A DNA stretch of 64,000 bases from Archangium violaceum (GTDB lineage: Bacteria > Myxococcota > Myxococcia > Myxococcales > Myxococcaceae). Below, one piece after another: positions 8,579-16,319 of the stretch. The stretch covers positions 9,179,501-9,243,500 of the forward strand of contig NZ_CP069338.1 of assembly GCF_016859125.1 (NCBI RefSeq), given 5' to 3'. The number at the start of each line of letters is the position of its first letter. Within the stretch, counting starts at the first letter, position 1. Made by a program: the position numbers and the translations under genes. The notes beneath the pieces are model-generated. The model did not search any database. It was not told the origin of the DNA and was given only the letters and a program-made list of their open reading frames with translations.

Positions 8579-9243
8579 GTCTGCTTTCTCCGAGTGGACT
8601 TGTGGTGGGGGCGCGCGAGCTGCTGGGCCAGGGCGGGCACTGCGGTGCGGTCAGCCGCCCAGGTGACGGAGCCACCGCCGATGCTGCGGCTGATGACGGT
8701 GGGGTCTCTCCCTGCGCCGGAGCGCAGGGCCGTGAGGGTGATGAGCGCGGCTTCCTCGAGCGGCGCCGGCAGGTCGCTGGTGAGGGTGCTCGCCGGGTCC
8801 GCTGCGAGGGCCAGAGCCACCTGGCCGGGCGTGCGCCAGCCCGCGTCGTAGGTGACCACGATCTCCCCGGTGTCGTGGGCACGGAGCGGCATGGGCGCGA
8901 CGCCGTCCGTCCACTGCCCGGTAAAGGGCCAGCCTCCACGGCGGTTCAGGACGCGTCCGTACCTGGGGCTCTCCAGGAAGTACTCGCTGGGGGGCACCTC
9001 GGCGCCGGCCACGGTGACGGACACGATGCGCCGCACCGCCCCGGCCCGGAGGAACAGGACGCGGCCGCCCTCGCTCGGCACCGTCTCCTGGATGTTCTCG
9101 CGCAGGTGGGCGTCGTAGCCCAGCCAGTCCGCCAGGGCCTGACTCGCTGCGGTGATGAGCGCGGGCAGCTCGGCGTCCGAGGTGGACGTCTTGAGCCGCG
9201 CGGCCGCGCGCGCCAGCGTGGTGAAGTCGAGCTCGCTCGCCAT
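8575..9243 (-). CDS. Head-tail connector (gp6-like adaptor)
   Basis: A 222-aa protein with an N-terminal helical segment (ALITAASQALADWLGYDAHL) and a C-terminal helical bundle (PAPLEEAALITLTALRSGAG), as in phage gp6-type adaptor proteins that dock under the portal. ATG 9243 overlaps the stop of the endolysin gene (ATGA) and its own stop overlaps the next start. Identification rests on order and helix pattern. Confidence 0.55.
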   Translation of the reverse strand: MASELDFTTLARAAARLKTSTSDAELPALITAASQALADWLGYDAHLRENIQETVPSEGGRVLFLRAGAVRRIVSVTVAGAEVPPSEYFLESPRYGRVLNRRGGWPFTGQWTDGVAPMPLRAHDTGEIVVTYDAGWRTPGQVALALAADPASTLTSDLPAPLEEAALITLTALRSGAGRDPTVISRSIGGGSVTWAADRTAVPALAQQLARPHHKSTRRKQT

Positions 9244-9842
9244 CACACCGCCCCCGGGAACTGGGCCGCCAGAGCCTTGCGGACGCGCGCCCATTCGAAG
9301 TTGTCCGCCGGGTCCGTCTTCCGGCCCGGGGCTACGTCGCGGTGGCCGAGGACGTACCCACGGTGCCCGCGAGCAGTGGGAATCAGGTCAACCGTGACGC
9401 CGTACATGAATGTGGCGCAATCCCACTCCAGCCTTCGCACGATGTCCGACACGAGCCAGGCGAGTGCCTTGTACTGTGCCTCGGTGAAAGGCGTGACGCC
9501 ATCGCCGGGGTTCACGATCTCGATGCCGATGGAGCGGTCGTTGACGCTCTCGCCCTTCTTCGGCTCCTCCCACGGCATGTGGCTCTCGCCCGCATGCCAC
9601 GCCTTCAGGTCCTCGGGGACGAGTCGGTAAACGATTCCGCCCGTGGTGATGAGGTAGTGGGCGGACACCATGCTGCCCTTGGTGCATAGCCAGGTGAGCG
9701 CACTTTGGTTGCTCCACCGCCCATTGACGTTGCCCGTGTGGTGGATGAGCACCGTGTCCACGCGCACGTTCTCCTCGCGGGCGGAGCGGTTGGGGCTGGG
9801 AAAGTCGATGACGAGGGGGATGGTGGGGGAGGGGGTGTCCAT
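9243..9842 (-). CDS. N-acetylmuramoyl-L-alanine amidase (endolysin)
   Basis: A 199-aa amidase_2-family enzyme that cuts the amide bond between MurNAc and L-Ala in peptidoglycan. Likely zinc ligands are the first His pair in VDTVLIHHTGN, the His in GYVLGHRDVAPG, and the Asp in RKTDPADNF. The glycine/serine core GGIVYRLVPEDLKAWHAGES is also typical. There is no signal peptide, so it needs a holin or acts from the virion. I chose ATG 9842 because GGAGG stands seven bases before it; a GTG at 9875 would add 11 residues. It lies inside the head-tail module rather than beside the holin candidates, which is unusual. Confidence 0.85.
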   Translation of the reverse strand: MDTPSPTIPLVIDFPSPNRSAREENVRVDTVLIHHTGNVNGRWSNQSALTWLCTKGSMVSAHYLITTGGIVYRLVPEDLKAWHAGESHMPWEEPKKGESVNDRSIGIEIVNPGDGVTPFTEAQYKALAWLVSDIVRRLEWDCATFMYGVTVDLIPTARGHRGYVLGHRDVAPGRKTDPADNFEWARVRKALAAQFPGAV

Positions 9843-9879
9843 GAGCAGCCTCCAGAAACGGCGACGGGGAGACACCCCA

Positions 9880-9890
9880 GAAAAGGGGCG
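9880..9890 (-). promoter_or_regulatory. Start-associated sequence, copy 3 (CGCCCCTTTTC)
   Basis: One mismatch to the 11-mer. It lies about 38 bases before the amidase ATG 9842, which has its own GGAGG. The following TGGGGT is identical to copy 2, but the base triplet where ATG would be is GTC, so the coupling to a start has decayed here. Confidence 0.45.
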
Positions 9891-9923
9891 CTCCCCGGCC
9901 GGGAGGGCTGCGTGGGTATTGCG

Positions 9924-10367
9924 TCAGACGGGCAGGGTGGAGGAGCCGCCCAGCACCAGGAGCGCGCCCGTCACCACGGTGGGGGTGGTGCCGTCGGTGA
10001 AACTCACCGTCTCCACCACCCGCAGCTCGTCGTGTCCCACGGGGATGTACTGGAAGTCGATGTCCAACTCGACGGCCTTGGACGCCTGGATCACCGTGAG
10101 CTCCACGGCGGCCCCGTCCATGTTCTTCAGCGCCACCCATTCGTTATCGGTGTCGCTGCCGTCCCGCGTCTCCACCTCGTAGGTGACTTCGAAGCCCGTG
10201 GGAGTGCCGGTGGTGGCTCCAGTGAGGCCGACCAGCACCGCCGACCCCCAGCGCCCGGGAGCGAAGGTGCTGCCCTGGCGCGTTCCGGCGGAGCGAGCGG
10301 CGGGGGCGAGCGCCAGGTTGTCCGTTTTGACGACGGCGCCGATGTTGTTCCTGACGATGAAGTTCAT
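9924..10367 (-). CDS. Hypothetical virion protein next to capsid
   Basis: A 147-aa protein immediately downstream of the major capsid gene, where head decoration proteins are often encoded. It is beta-rich (FEVTYEVETRDGSD, AVELDIDFQYIPVGHDELRVVETVSF) with no recognised motif. Start ATG 10367 (MNFIVRNNIGAV) is preferred; ATG 10379 has a GAGAAGG directly against it, which is too close. A decoration or stabilisation role is inference from position. Confidence 0.5.
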   Translation of the reverse strand: MNFIVRNNIGAVVKTDNLALAPAARSAGTRQGSTFAPGRWGSAVLVGLTGATTGTPTGFEVTYEVETRDGSDTDNEWVALKNMDGAAVELTVIQASKAVELDIDFQYIPVGHDELRVVETVSFTDGTTPTVVTGALLVLGGSSTLPV

Positions 10368-10400
10368 CTCTCGTCTCATCCTTCTCGGGGCGTGCCCGGG

Positions 10401-11609
10401 TTAGTACTTGACCTTCTTCTTGAACGCGAAGGCGGTGGTGTGCCGCAGCTTCCAGTCGGCGTAGCCCACCACCCGCAGCGTCTGCATGTCGTTGACGAAG
10501 TCGCTGGCGTTCTCGCCGATCGTCATCTCCATCTCGGCGGCCGAGCCGAAGTAGAGCTGGGACGCCAGGCCGAAGCCGATGTGCTCCCATCCAAAGAGGA
10601 GCTCGGGGTTTCTCTCCACCGGGAACCCGTTGATCGTCGGATTCTTCAGGTCGCGCAGGCCCTCGAACACCCACCCGGACGCATCCCGTAGTCCCCGCAG
10701 GTGCCAGAAGGTATCGCTGGGCATGAAGTAGAAGGCCGAGTCATCCAGCTTGTGCTTCTTCTTCTCCAGCGCAGCCGGCAGGCTATCGAGGTCCGCCAGC
10801 TTCTTGGTCGCGTCGGTATCGGAGAGCGCACCCGTGGCCTCGGAGATCATCTCCTTCTCGACCTCCTCGAGGATGCCCAGCGGCTGCTTGTTGCCCTTCC
10901 CGAAGAGTCCGGCCTTGTCGAAGAGTAGAGCCATCTCCTGCTGCAACTCGGCGCCGACGTCAGCCGAGGCGGACGAATCCCCACGACGCATCAGATCGTT
11001 GGAGAGGCCCACCCGACCCACGGCCTTGTGCGCACCCAACTCCATCAGCCCGTGCTTGATCTCCGTCTTCTCGACGGGCTCGCCCTCGGCCGCCCAGTAC
11101 ACGACCGCGCGCTCGTTCTGCCTGCCGACCACGAACTTGCCGCCGTACCCGGAGGCTTTGCGCAGTCCCGGCCGGCTGACGAGGAGCGACGGCCCCTTCA
11201 GGAATTCGATGATCTCGGCGGACTCCACCACGGGGAGGCGCTCACCGCCCTGGCCGAAGATGCTGGCGAAAGCACCCACCGCCTTGCAGCGGGTCACGTA
11301 CTGCTCCAGGCGCTGGAAGTGCTCACCCTTCGCCACACCGAGGGCCTTGGCCCGGTCGAGGTAGATGATTTTGATGGCCACGCCCGCGCGGGCCTGCCAG
11401 AGCCGCCCCTCGGGCGGGTCCATCTGCAGGTCACGCACTCCGGTCACCACGGGCGTGGGGGCAGCGGGCGCGGCAGCGGCGCGGGAGGCCATCGCCGCCT
11501 CAACGGTCTTCACCACGATGGGCTCGATGGCGGCGGCCACCGCAGGAGGGATAGGCGGCGGGGCAGGGGGCTGGGGGTTGGCAGGCGACGGCTGGGGTTT
11601 GGGAGACAT
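10401..11609 (-). CDS. Major capsid protein (HK97 fold)
   Basis: A 402-aa protein forming the head shell. Residues 1 to about 60 are a Pro/Ala-rich arm (PQPPAPPPIPPAVAAA) that may act as a delta-domain-like scaffold. The HK97-fold core has RNELLFG-type features: an N-arm and E-loop region (RKASGYGGKFVVGRQNERAVVYWAAEGEP), the spine helix (SADVGAELQQEMALLFDKAGLFG), then FMPSDTFWHLRGL, and a P-domain end (FGSAAEMEMTIGENASDF). It follows the prohead protease, as in HK97-like phages. GGAG lies nine bases before ATG 11609. Confidence 0.85.
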   Translation of the reverse strand: MSPKPQPSPANPQPPAPPPIPPAVAAAIEPIVVKTVEAAMASRAAAAPAAPTPVVTGVRDLQMDPPEGRLWQARAGVAIKIIYLDRAKALGVAKGEHFQRLEQYVTRCKAVGAFASIFGQGGERLPVVESAEIIEFLKGPSLLVSRPGLRKASGYGGKFVVGRQNERAVVYWAAEGEPVEKTEIKHGLMELGAHKAVGRVGLSNDLMRRGDSSASADVGAELQQEMALLFDKAGLFGKGNKQPLGILEEVEKEMISEATGALSDTDATKKLADLDSLPAALEKKKHKLDDSAFYFMPSDTFWHLRGLRDASGWVFEGLRDLKNPTINGFPVERNPELLFGWEHIGFGLASQLYFGSAAEMEMTIGENASDFVNDMQTLRVVGYADWKLRHTTAFAFKKKVKY

Positions 11610-11651
11610 TGCACGCGGCTCCGTGTGAGAGGGAGGTGTCCGTTCGTCGTG

Positions 11652-11662
11652 GAGAAGGGGCG
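11652..11662 (-). promoter_or_regulatory. Start-associated sequence CGCCCCTTCTC, copy 4
   Basis: Exact motif between the protease stop and the capsid start, 42 bases before the capsid ATG. The bases that follow (CACGAC) do not restore the GGGG arm. The capsid gene has its own weak GGAG. Confidence 0.5.
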
Positions 11663-11667
11663 GGTGG

Positions 11668-11955
11668 TTACGCGGCGAGGCTGCGCAGCCATTTCGTGAC
11701 AGGGTCCTCGTCCTCCGTGCTGGGCGGCGCCTCGTTCTCGCTGGCGCTCTCGTCCTGGGGCACGTCGGTCTGAGGTTTGTCGTCCTTCGTCGCGGGCGGC
11801 TCGGTGGCCTTGCCCTCGGACTCGGGCGGTTTCGCCTCGCTCTCGGGCGGGAACATCTTCGCGTGGATGGCCTTCACCATCGTGTAGAGGTCCGCCATGT
11901 CGACGGCAGGTGGCTCCGGCTTCTTCTCCTCGGGCTTCTTCGGTTCGTCGGCCAT
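11668..11955 (-). CDS. Possible internal-start scaffold protein
   Basis: Within the protease gene an in-frame ATG at 11955 begins MADEPKKPEEKKPEP. It has GTGAGGATCAAG immediately upstream, a good Shine-Dalgarno at proper spacing. The 95-aa product would be acidic and helix-prone (MADLYTMVKAIHAKMFPPESE ...), ending DPVTKWLRSLAA. Lambda (C/Nu3) and related phages make their scaffold this way from the 3' part of the protease gene. No separate scaffold gene is seen here, which supports the idea. It is inference. Confidence 0.45.
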   Translation of the reverse strand: MADEPKKPEEKKPEPPAVDMADLYTMVKAIHAKMFPPESEAKPPESEGKATEPPATKDDKPQTDVPQDESASENEAPPSTEDEDPVTKWLRSLAA

Positions 11956-12456
11956 CTTGATCCTCACGGCGCCAGCCTTGGCGCCAACATCGACGAGGCT
12001 CACCTCGAGCAGCCTCGCTTCGTGAACGTCTTCACCCTTGCCATCGGGGCCCTTGCCGTTGGGCGTGGCGCGGACGGTCCGGTACCCAATGCTGCAGGCG
12101 GCGATGTCGCCCGCGTCGACAGCGCCCTTCACCTTCTGGGAGAGGTCCGTGAGGAGGTTGAAGCAGGGGACGAAGTACCACTGCCCCTCTTCTTCCCAGA
12201 CGGTGGCGGAGCCCACGGGCAGGCGCTGCTCTGGCGAGGCATCAGGGACGATGCCTACGTGGTACGAGTGCACCCAATAGAGGGGCACCTCGTTCACGCC
12301 CTCGGGCAGGCGTAGCGCTCCGGCGTCCATGGTGTCGCCGTGGGCGTCGTCAACGCCTGGCGGGTCCAGCATTGCGAACACGGGCCCCTCCGCCGTCGCA
12401 ACAGAGAGCCGCGGCGGAGACTCCATCCGCTTGAGGGTGATGCCTCGGGTCCTCAT
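11668..12456 (-). CDS. Prohead protease (HK97 family) with acidic tail
   Basis: A 262-aa serine protease that cleaves the capsid assembly. Seen: the DDAHGDTMDAGAL block, the histidine in PLYWVHSYHVG as the likely catalytic His, SIGYRTV with the likely nucleophile Ser, and EVSLVDVGAKAGAVRI, the C-terminal strand of the family. ATG 12456 (MRTRGITLKRM) has GAGGG six bases upstream and overlaps the stop of the preceding small gene. Residues 168-262 are an extra acidic, Pro/Glu-rich tail, unusual for a plain protease, with an apparent internal start. Confidence 0.82.
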   Translation of the reverse strand: MRTRGITLKRMESPPRLSVATAEGPVFAMLDPPGVDDAHGDTMDAGALRLPEGVNEVPLYWVHSYHVGIVPDASPEQRLPVGSATVWEEEGQWYFVPCFNLLTDLSQKVKGAVDAGDIAACSIGYRTVRATPNGKGPDGKGEDVHEARLLEVSLVDVGAKAGAVRIKMADEPKKPEEKKPEPPAVDMADLYTMVKAIHAKMFPPESEAKPPESEGKATEPPATKDDKPQTDVPQDESASENEAPPSTEDEDPVTKWLRSLAA

Positions 12457-12713
12457 CTGACCCTCACCCAGCCTTGGCGGCGATTCACCGGGATCGCGCT
12501 CAACATCCACCAGCCCCTCCCTTTGCGCCGGTAGAGCGCGACTCCATGCCGGGCGCGGTCCAACTGGAGACCGCGGCGCATCTGACGACACGCCTTGCGG
12601 CCATCGGGGTGCTTGCGGTGAATGACCCAGAGGTCGCGAGCAGCATCAACGCGTTCGACCGCCGAGGTGCGCTCAATGCCTAATCTGTCCAGGTAACAGC
12701 CGCTGATGAGCAT
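12453..12713 (-). CDS. Small Arg-rich phage protein
   Basis: An 86-aa basic protein (WVIHRKHPDGRKACRQMRR, RGWWMLSAIPVNRR) between portal and protease genes. Its stop overlaps the protease start (ATGA). Its ATG 12713 stands six bases after CGCCGCTTCTC, a one-mismatch copy of the phage's start-associated sequence. Both facts argue that it is real. No function can be given. Confidence 0.6.
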   Translation of the reverse strand: MLISGCYLDRLGIERTSAVERVDAARDLWVIHRKHPDGRKACRQMRRGLQLDRARHGVALYRRKGRGWWMLSAIPVNRRQGWVRVR

Positions 12714-12719
12714 GATGAA

Positions 12720-12730
12720 GAGAAGCGGCG
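12720..12730 (-). promoter_or_regulatory. Start-associated sequence, copy 5 (CGCCGCTTCTC)
   Basis: One mismatch to the 11-mer, six bases before ATG 12713, spacer TTCATC. It lies at the very end of the portal gene. Confidence 0.45.
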
Positions 12731-12731
12731 G

Positions 12732-14093
12732 CTACCTGCGCTCGGCGTCGCTGCGGGGCGGCGGCGGGTTGCTGGGGGTAGCTGGCGTGTCGAGCACGGG
12801 CTGGGCCCCAGGCAGCGGGCGCGGGCGCTTCCCTTCGAGCTCCGGGTCCGGCGGGAGCCCTCCCAGGGCGCGCACCTCGTTCCAGGTGACGCCTTCGTTC
12901 GGTGCCGACGTCACAACCTTGAAGGTGCGCTCCCAGGACTCTGGGCGCGGGTCATCCGCGATGAGCACCGCGTCCGGGTCGACGCGCGGGACGAGCCCGT
13001 GGTTCAGCTCGGCCACGAGCTTGTCGAGCCACGGCGCTATCGCCCTGTCGGCCAGCGTGTACTTCTCCTCCTCGGCGCTCGCGCGCGTGCCGGCGGCTGA
13101 GTCGCCCATCATCCCCGGGGGGATGTTGAACACCTTGCGCGCCAGGTGCTCGAGCCCTGCGGCGGCTTCGTCCATCTGGAGGGCGCGGAAATCCTGTTGG
13201 ATTTGGGAGAGCGTCACTTTCCCGCTCACGAACCAGACGCGTCCGGCGCTCTCCGGTTTGGTGAAGCGTTCCTCGTAATCCGTCTGGAGCTCCTCCGCCC
13301 TATCGTCCCCGGCAGTCCCCTCGTCGACGCCCACCACGGCGGCGGGCAGTCCACCCCGCTTGAAGGTGGCCTTGCGTGCGGCCTGAATGGCGGCGCTGGT
13401 GTCGAGTTCGTCGGCCAGGGCGGTACCGCGGCCCAGGCCTCGCCCGGCCGGGTTGCGTGGATCCAACCCCTTGAGCCACACGATGTCCGAGGCTGGCACA
13501 CGCCCAGCGAACAGGTTGTGCGAGACGAAGTAGTACGGGTCCTGCGGTGTCGGCGTCATCGTCACGCAGTGGGGCGGGATGGGCTCGTACCCGACGACGG
13601 CGCCCGTTGCGGAACGGCGCAGCCACATGAAGGCCTCGCCAGGGAGCATCCGGTACACCGCCAGCAGCTTCAGACAGGACTGCCCTGGGTAGTCCGGGTG
13701 GGGCGCGTAGAGGATTCGCAGCAGCTCGTGGTCTTCCAACTCCACCCACTCGCCAGAGGCGGACGCGTCGGCGAGGTACTTCGCGCGGAGTTCCGGTGCC
13801 ATGGCCCTTACCGAAGCCTGGGCCGCCTTGGCGCGAAAGGAGCCCGGCTGGTAGCGGAGCGGGTTGGGCTTGAAGACCCGGAAGCGGGTGGCGGCCAGCG
13901 GGTCGGCCACCGTATCCACTACTGCCTGGAACCACGCATCCTCCGCGTATGCGTCGAGCACGGCGCGGCTGTCGCGGCGCGGGTGGAACGTGGTGATAGG
14001 GATTGCGTGGATGACGGGCTGCCCGGTCCCAGGGCCGAGCAGCAGGGCCGACAGTGCGGCACGGAACCGGTAGCGCAGAGAGGGAGCGGGCAT
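12732..14093 (-). CDS. Portal protein (HK97 family)
   Basis: A 453-aa dodecameric head vertex protein through which DNA is packaged. Recognisable portal features are the DSRAVLDAYAEDAWFQAVVDTVADPLAAT start, PDYPGQSCLKLLAVYRMLPGEAFMW in the middle, ASDIVWLKGLDPRNPAGRGLG, and IQQDFRALQMDEAAAGLEHLARKVFNIPPGMMG near the C terminus. It lies between the large terminase and the protease. A flexible Pro-rich tail (PATPSNPPPPRSDAERR) ends the protein. ATG 14093 follows a start-associated motif by six bases. Confidence 0.85.
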   Translation of the reverse strand: MPAPSLRYRFRAALSALLLGPGTGQPVIHAIPITTFHPRRDSRAVLDAYAEDAWFQAVVDTVADPLAATRFRVFKPNPLRYQPGSFRAKAAQASVRAMAPELRAKYLADASASGEWVELEDHELLRILYAPHPDYPGQSCLKLLAVYRMLPGEAFMWLRRSATGAVVGYEPIPPHCVTMTPTPQDPYYFVSHNLFAGRVPASDIVWLKGLDPRNPAGRGLGRGTALADELDTSAAIQAARKATFKRGGLPAAVVGVDEGTAGDDRAEELQTDYEERFTKPESAGRVWFVSGKVTLSQIQQDFRALQMDEAAAGLEHLARKVFNIPPGMMGDSAAGTRASAEEEKYTLADRAIAPWLDKLVAELNHGLVPRVDPDAVLIADDPRPESWERTFKVVTSAPNEGVTWNEVRALGGLPPDPELEGKRPRPLPGAQPVLDTPATPSNPPPPRSDAERR

Positions 14094-14099
14094 GCCCGA

Positions 14100-14110
14100 G
14101 AGAAGGGGCG
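14100..14110 (-). promoter_or_regulatory. Start-associated sequence CGCCCCTTCTC, copy 6
   Basis: Exact motif, six bases (TCGGGC) before the portal ATG 14093. No Shine-Dalgarno between motif and start. Confidence 0.6.
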
Positions 14111-14114
14111 CGGC

Positions 14115-15641
14115 CTACTCGTCGTCCTCGTCCTCCGTGCCAGCCTGGGCCTGCTGCGCACCTCGGCCAGCTGCTCCAGCGTTCTGCCGCTTCGGGCACA
14201 CGTAGAGATAGATCGGCCACGCGAATGCGTCCGCCCGGTCGTCGCGGCCGTGGCCGCCTTCCTGTCCGGTGAACTCGGAGAGCTGTTTCTCCAGCTTGTG
14301 GTGCTTTCCGACCATGTGCACCAAGCCCGCCTCGCACTGCGCCGTCACGGGGGCGGCGCGCTCGGCCTTCGACTGCATGGCGCGCATGCCCTTCACCTTC
14401 ACCTTGGCATCCACGCCCCGGATGGTGCTCTTCACCATCGACCCGCCCGTGTTTGTCTCGGCGAACACGAACGTCTTCTTCGGCGGCGCCAGGTGCTTCC
14501 AACGGTGGACGGCGTCCACGGCGACTTTCGCCCAGGCCGTGGGCTCAGGCTCCTGAAGCGACAGGTCCTGCAGTACGTACGTGTGCAGCAGGCCGTCGTC
14601 CTCCTCGCGAATCCCCACCACGACGATGCCGTGCAGGTCCGCGCCCTTCTTCTCGCCGGTGGCCGGGTCCACACTGACCACGACCTTGTCGAAGAGCGGC
14701 TTACCCTGGCGCGCTGGGATGGTCTCAATGCTCTCCACGCGGGCGGCGTCCCAGTTGACGCGTTTGTAGAGCGTCGCGTCCATGGGGAAGAAGAGCTCGC
14801 CGCCGTACTCCCGCCGGCCATCCGTGGAGTTGGCGAGCGCCAGTGCCTGGCGGATGAAGGACGGATCGAGGTTCGCCGCGTTGTCGAAGGTGGTGGACTG
14901 CGCGAGGAAGAGCCTATCCTTGTCCTTGAGTATCTGTCGAAAGAGCGGGGTGGGCGCCGGCGTGGTGGTGATGACAACGCGTGCTGGCATGCCGAGTCTC
15001 TCCATTCGTGGGGTGATGATGCGAGCGCACTTCGTACGGCACTGGTCGTAAACGTCCTCGGGGTGCTTCTTCCAAGCTACGATCTCGTCCGCCCAGACGA
15101 AGGACACGTTGTAGCCGCGGAACTTGTCGGGCCCGGCCTGCGCCGGCACGTAGTGCGCGACTGCTCCGTTGGGCCATACCAGCATGCGCTTGCTGCGCTT
15201 GTGGGCCGGACGGAACCAGGGGGGCGAGAGGGTGAGGATTCCGGACGAGCCCTCGAGCTGGTTCTTCCGAATCTCCGAGTCGGTAGGCCCGACGATGAGC
15301 ATCACCGCGTTCGGGTCAGCGCGGGCCTCCTCGATGACGGCCGAGGCGCCGGCATGCGTCTTCCCAGTGCCGCGGCCGCCCAGGAAGAACCACGTACGCC
15401 ACACCTCCGAGGGCGTCTTCTGGACCGGCCGCAGCGAGTAGCGCGGCTCGTAGTACAGGGCGAGCACCTCGGCGGGCGTGAGGCCGAGCGCGTGGGTGAG
15501 GGACTCCTTGATGCGCGCGGCCCGGTGCTTCAGGACGAGCTGGTCGAAGAGCGAGAAGCGTCCCTGCGTAGCCGAGGACAGCAGGGTGACGCCCTTGTAG
15601 AGGTCCTCACCGGACTGCTGTATCGCCGCGCTCGCCACCAT
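14115..15641 (-). CDS. Terminase large subunit
   Basis: A 508-aa DNA packaging motor. The ATPase half has Walker A GGRGTGKT (about 88-95) and a Walker B-like VSFVWADE (about 180). The C-terminal nuclease half has VVVSVDPATGEKKGADLHGI (first acidic cluster), FVFAETNTGG and the final RDDRADAFAWPIY acidic site. The C terminus is Gln/Ala/acidic. The start at ATG 15641 shares a base with the small-subunit stop (TGATG); GTG 15644 is an alternative. The order small subunit, large subunit, portal is the standard one. Confidence 0.92.
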   Translation of the reverse strand: MVASAAIQQSGEDLYKGVTLLSSATQGRFSLFDQLVLKHRAARIKESLTHALGLTPAEVLALYYEPRYSLRPVQKTPSEVWRTWFFLGGRGTGKTHAGASAVIEEARADPNAVMLIVGPTDSEIRKNQLEGSSGILTLSPPWFRPAHKRSKRMLVWPNGAVAHYVPAQAGPDKFRGYNVSFVWADEIVAWKKHPEDVYDQCRTKCARIITPRMERLGMPARVVITTTPAPTPLFRQILKDKDRLFLAQSTTFDNAANLDPSFIRQALALANSTDGRREYGGELFFPMDATLYKRVNWDAARVESIETIPARQGKPLFDKVVVSVDPATGEKKGADLHGIVVVGIREEDDGLLHTYVLQDLSLQEPEPTAWAKVAVDAVHRWKHLAPPKKTFVFAETNTGGSMVKSTIRGVDAKVKVKGMRAMQSKAERAAPVTAQCEAGLVHMVGKHHKLEKQLSEFTGQEGGHGRDDRADAFAWPIYLYVCPKRQNAGAAGRGAQQAQAGTEDEDDE

Positions 15642-16273
15642 CACGCACCCTCGGGGGTCGCGTGCTCGGGCTCAGCAGCCGCAGTTGCCTCGGCGATCAT
15701 CGCGGCGCGCTTGTCCTCCAGCTCGAGGAACTTCCGGGCCTTCTCCTCCAGGGCCTGCATGGCCTGCTCGGGAGTGACCATCTCGAAGGCTGGGCCGAGC
15801 GCATTCCCCTGCTGCGCTGCATTCGCCTCTCGCGGAACGGTGAAGACCTTCGGCTCCGTGACGGCCAGCAGCCACGTGGCGAAGCGCGGGTTCATATGCC
15901 GGTCCGTGATGGACCGCTCGCCGAGGTTGATGAGGTATGCCCGCCGGTGAGCGCGGGCGTACTCGCACTCCATGTAGAGCTGGGTGTAGAGGCTGCGCTT
16001 CTTCCGCGCGGCCGCGTCCTTTCCCCTCCGCAGCCATTTATCGAGGCAGTCCTCGGTGGTGCCCGCCATCGCAGCAGCGGAGCGGAGGAGCCCCGTGCGG
16101 GCGATCTCTCGCGCGATGACGAGCACCATCTCTGGTGTGAGGGACGTCCGAGGCCCGCGCAGGCCTGTGGGCTCGTACCCGTCCAGAGGGTCCGGGGCGA
16201 TGGACGCATCTCCGCCGTCGCCCTCCACCGGGCCATCGAGCAGCTCCGGCGGCATTCCCCTCGGACGAGCCAT
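15641..16273 (-). CDS. Terminase small subunit
   Basis: A 210-aa protein that recognises phage DNA for packaging. A helix-turn-helix-like segment lies at about 45-80 (PEMVLVIAREIARTGLLRSAAAMAGTTEDCLDKWLRRG), followed by YTQLYMECEYARAHRRAYLINLGERSI. The second half is a helical oligomerisation region with an Ala/Glu-rich tail. ATG 16273 follows a start-associated motif by six bases. Confidence 0.8.
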   Translation of the reverse strand: MARPRGMPPELLDGPVEGDGGDASIAPDPLDGYEPTGLRGPRTSLTPEMVLVIAREIARTGLLRSAAAMAGTTEDCLDKWLRRGKDAAARKKRSLYTQLYMECEYARAHRRAYLINLGERSITDRHMNPRFATWLLAVTEPKVFTVPREANAAQQGNALGPAFEMVTPEQAMQALEEKARKFLELEDKRAAMIAEATAAAEPEHATPEGA

Positions 16274-16279
16274 GTCCCG

Positions 16280-16290
16280 GAGAAGGGGCG
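16280..16290 (-). promoter_or_regulatory. Start-associated sequence CGCCCCTTCTC, copy 7
   Basis: Exact motif, six bases (CGGGAC) before the small terminase ATG 16273. Confidence 0.6.
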
Positions 16291-16319
16291 GACCTACACC
16301 GCCCCTCCCAGGCGGCTCG

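Noticed and set aside
13146-15950. 934-codon plus-strand open frame opposite portal and terminase
   Set aside because: It is the mirror of G/C third-position bias in well identified packaging genes; no start signal and no domain.
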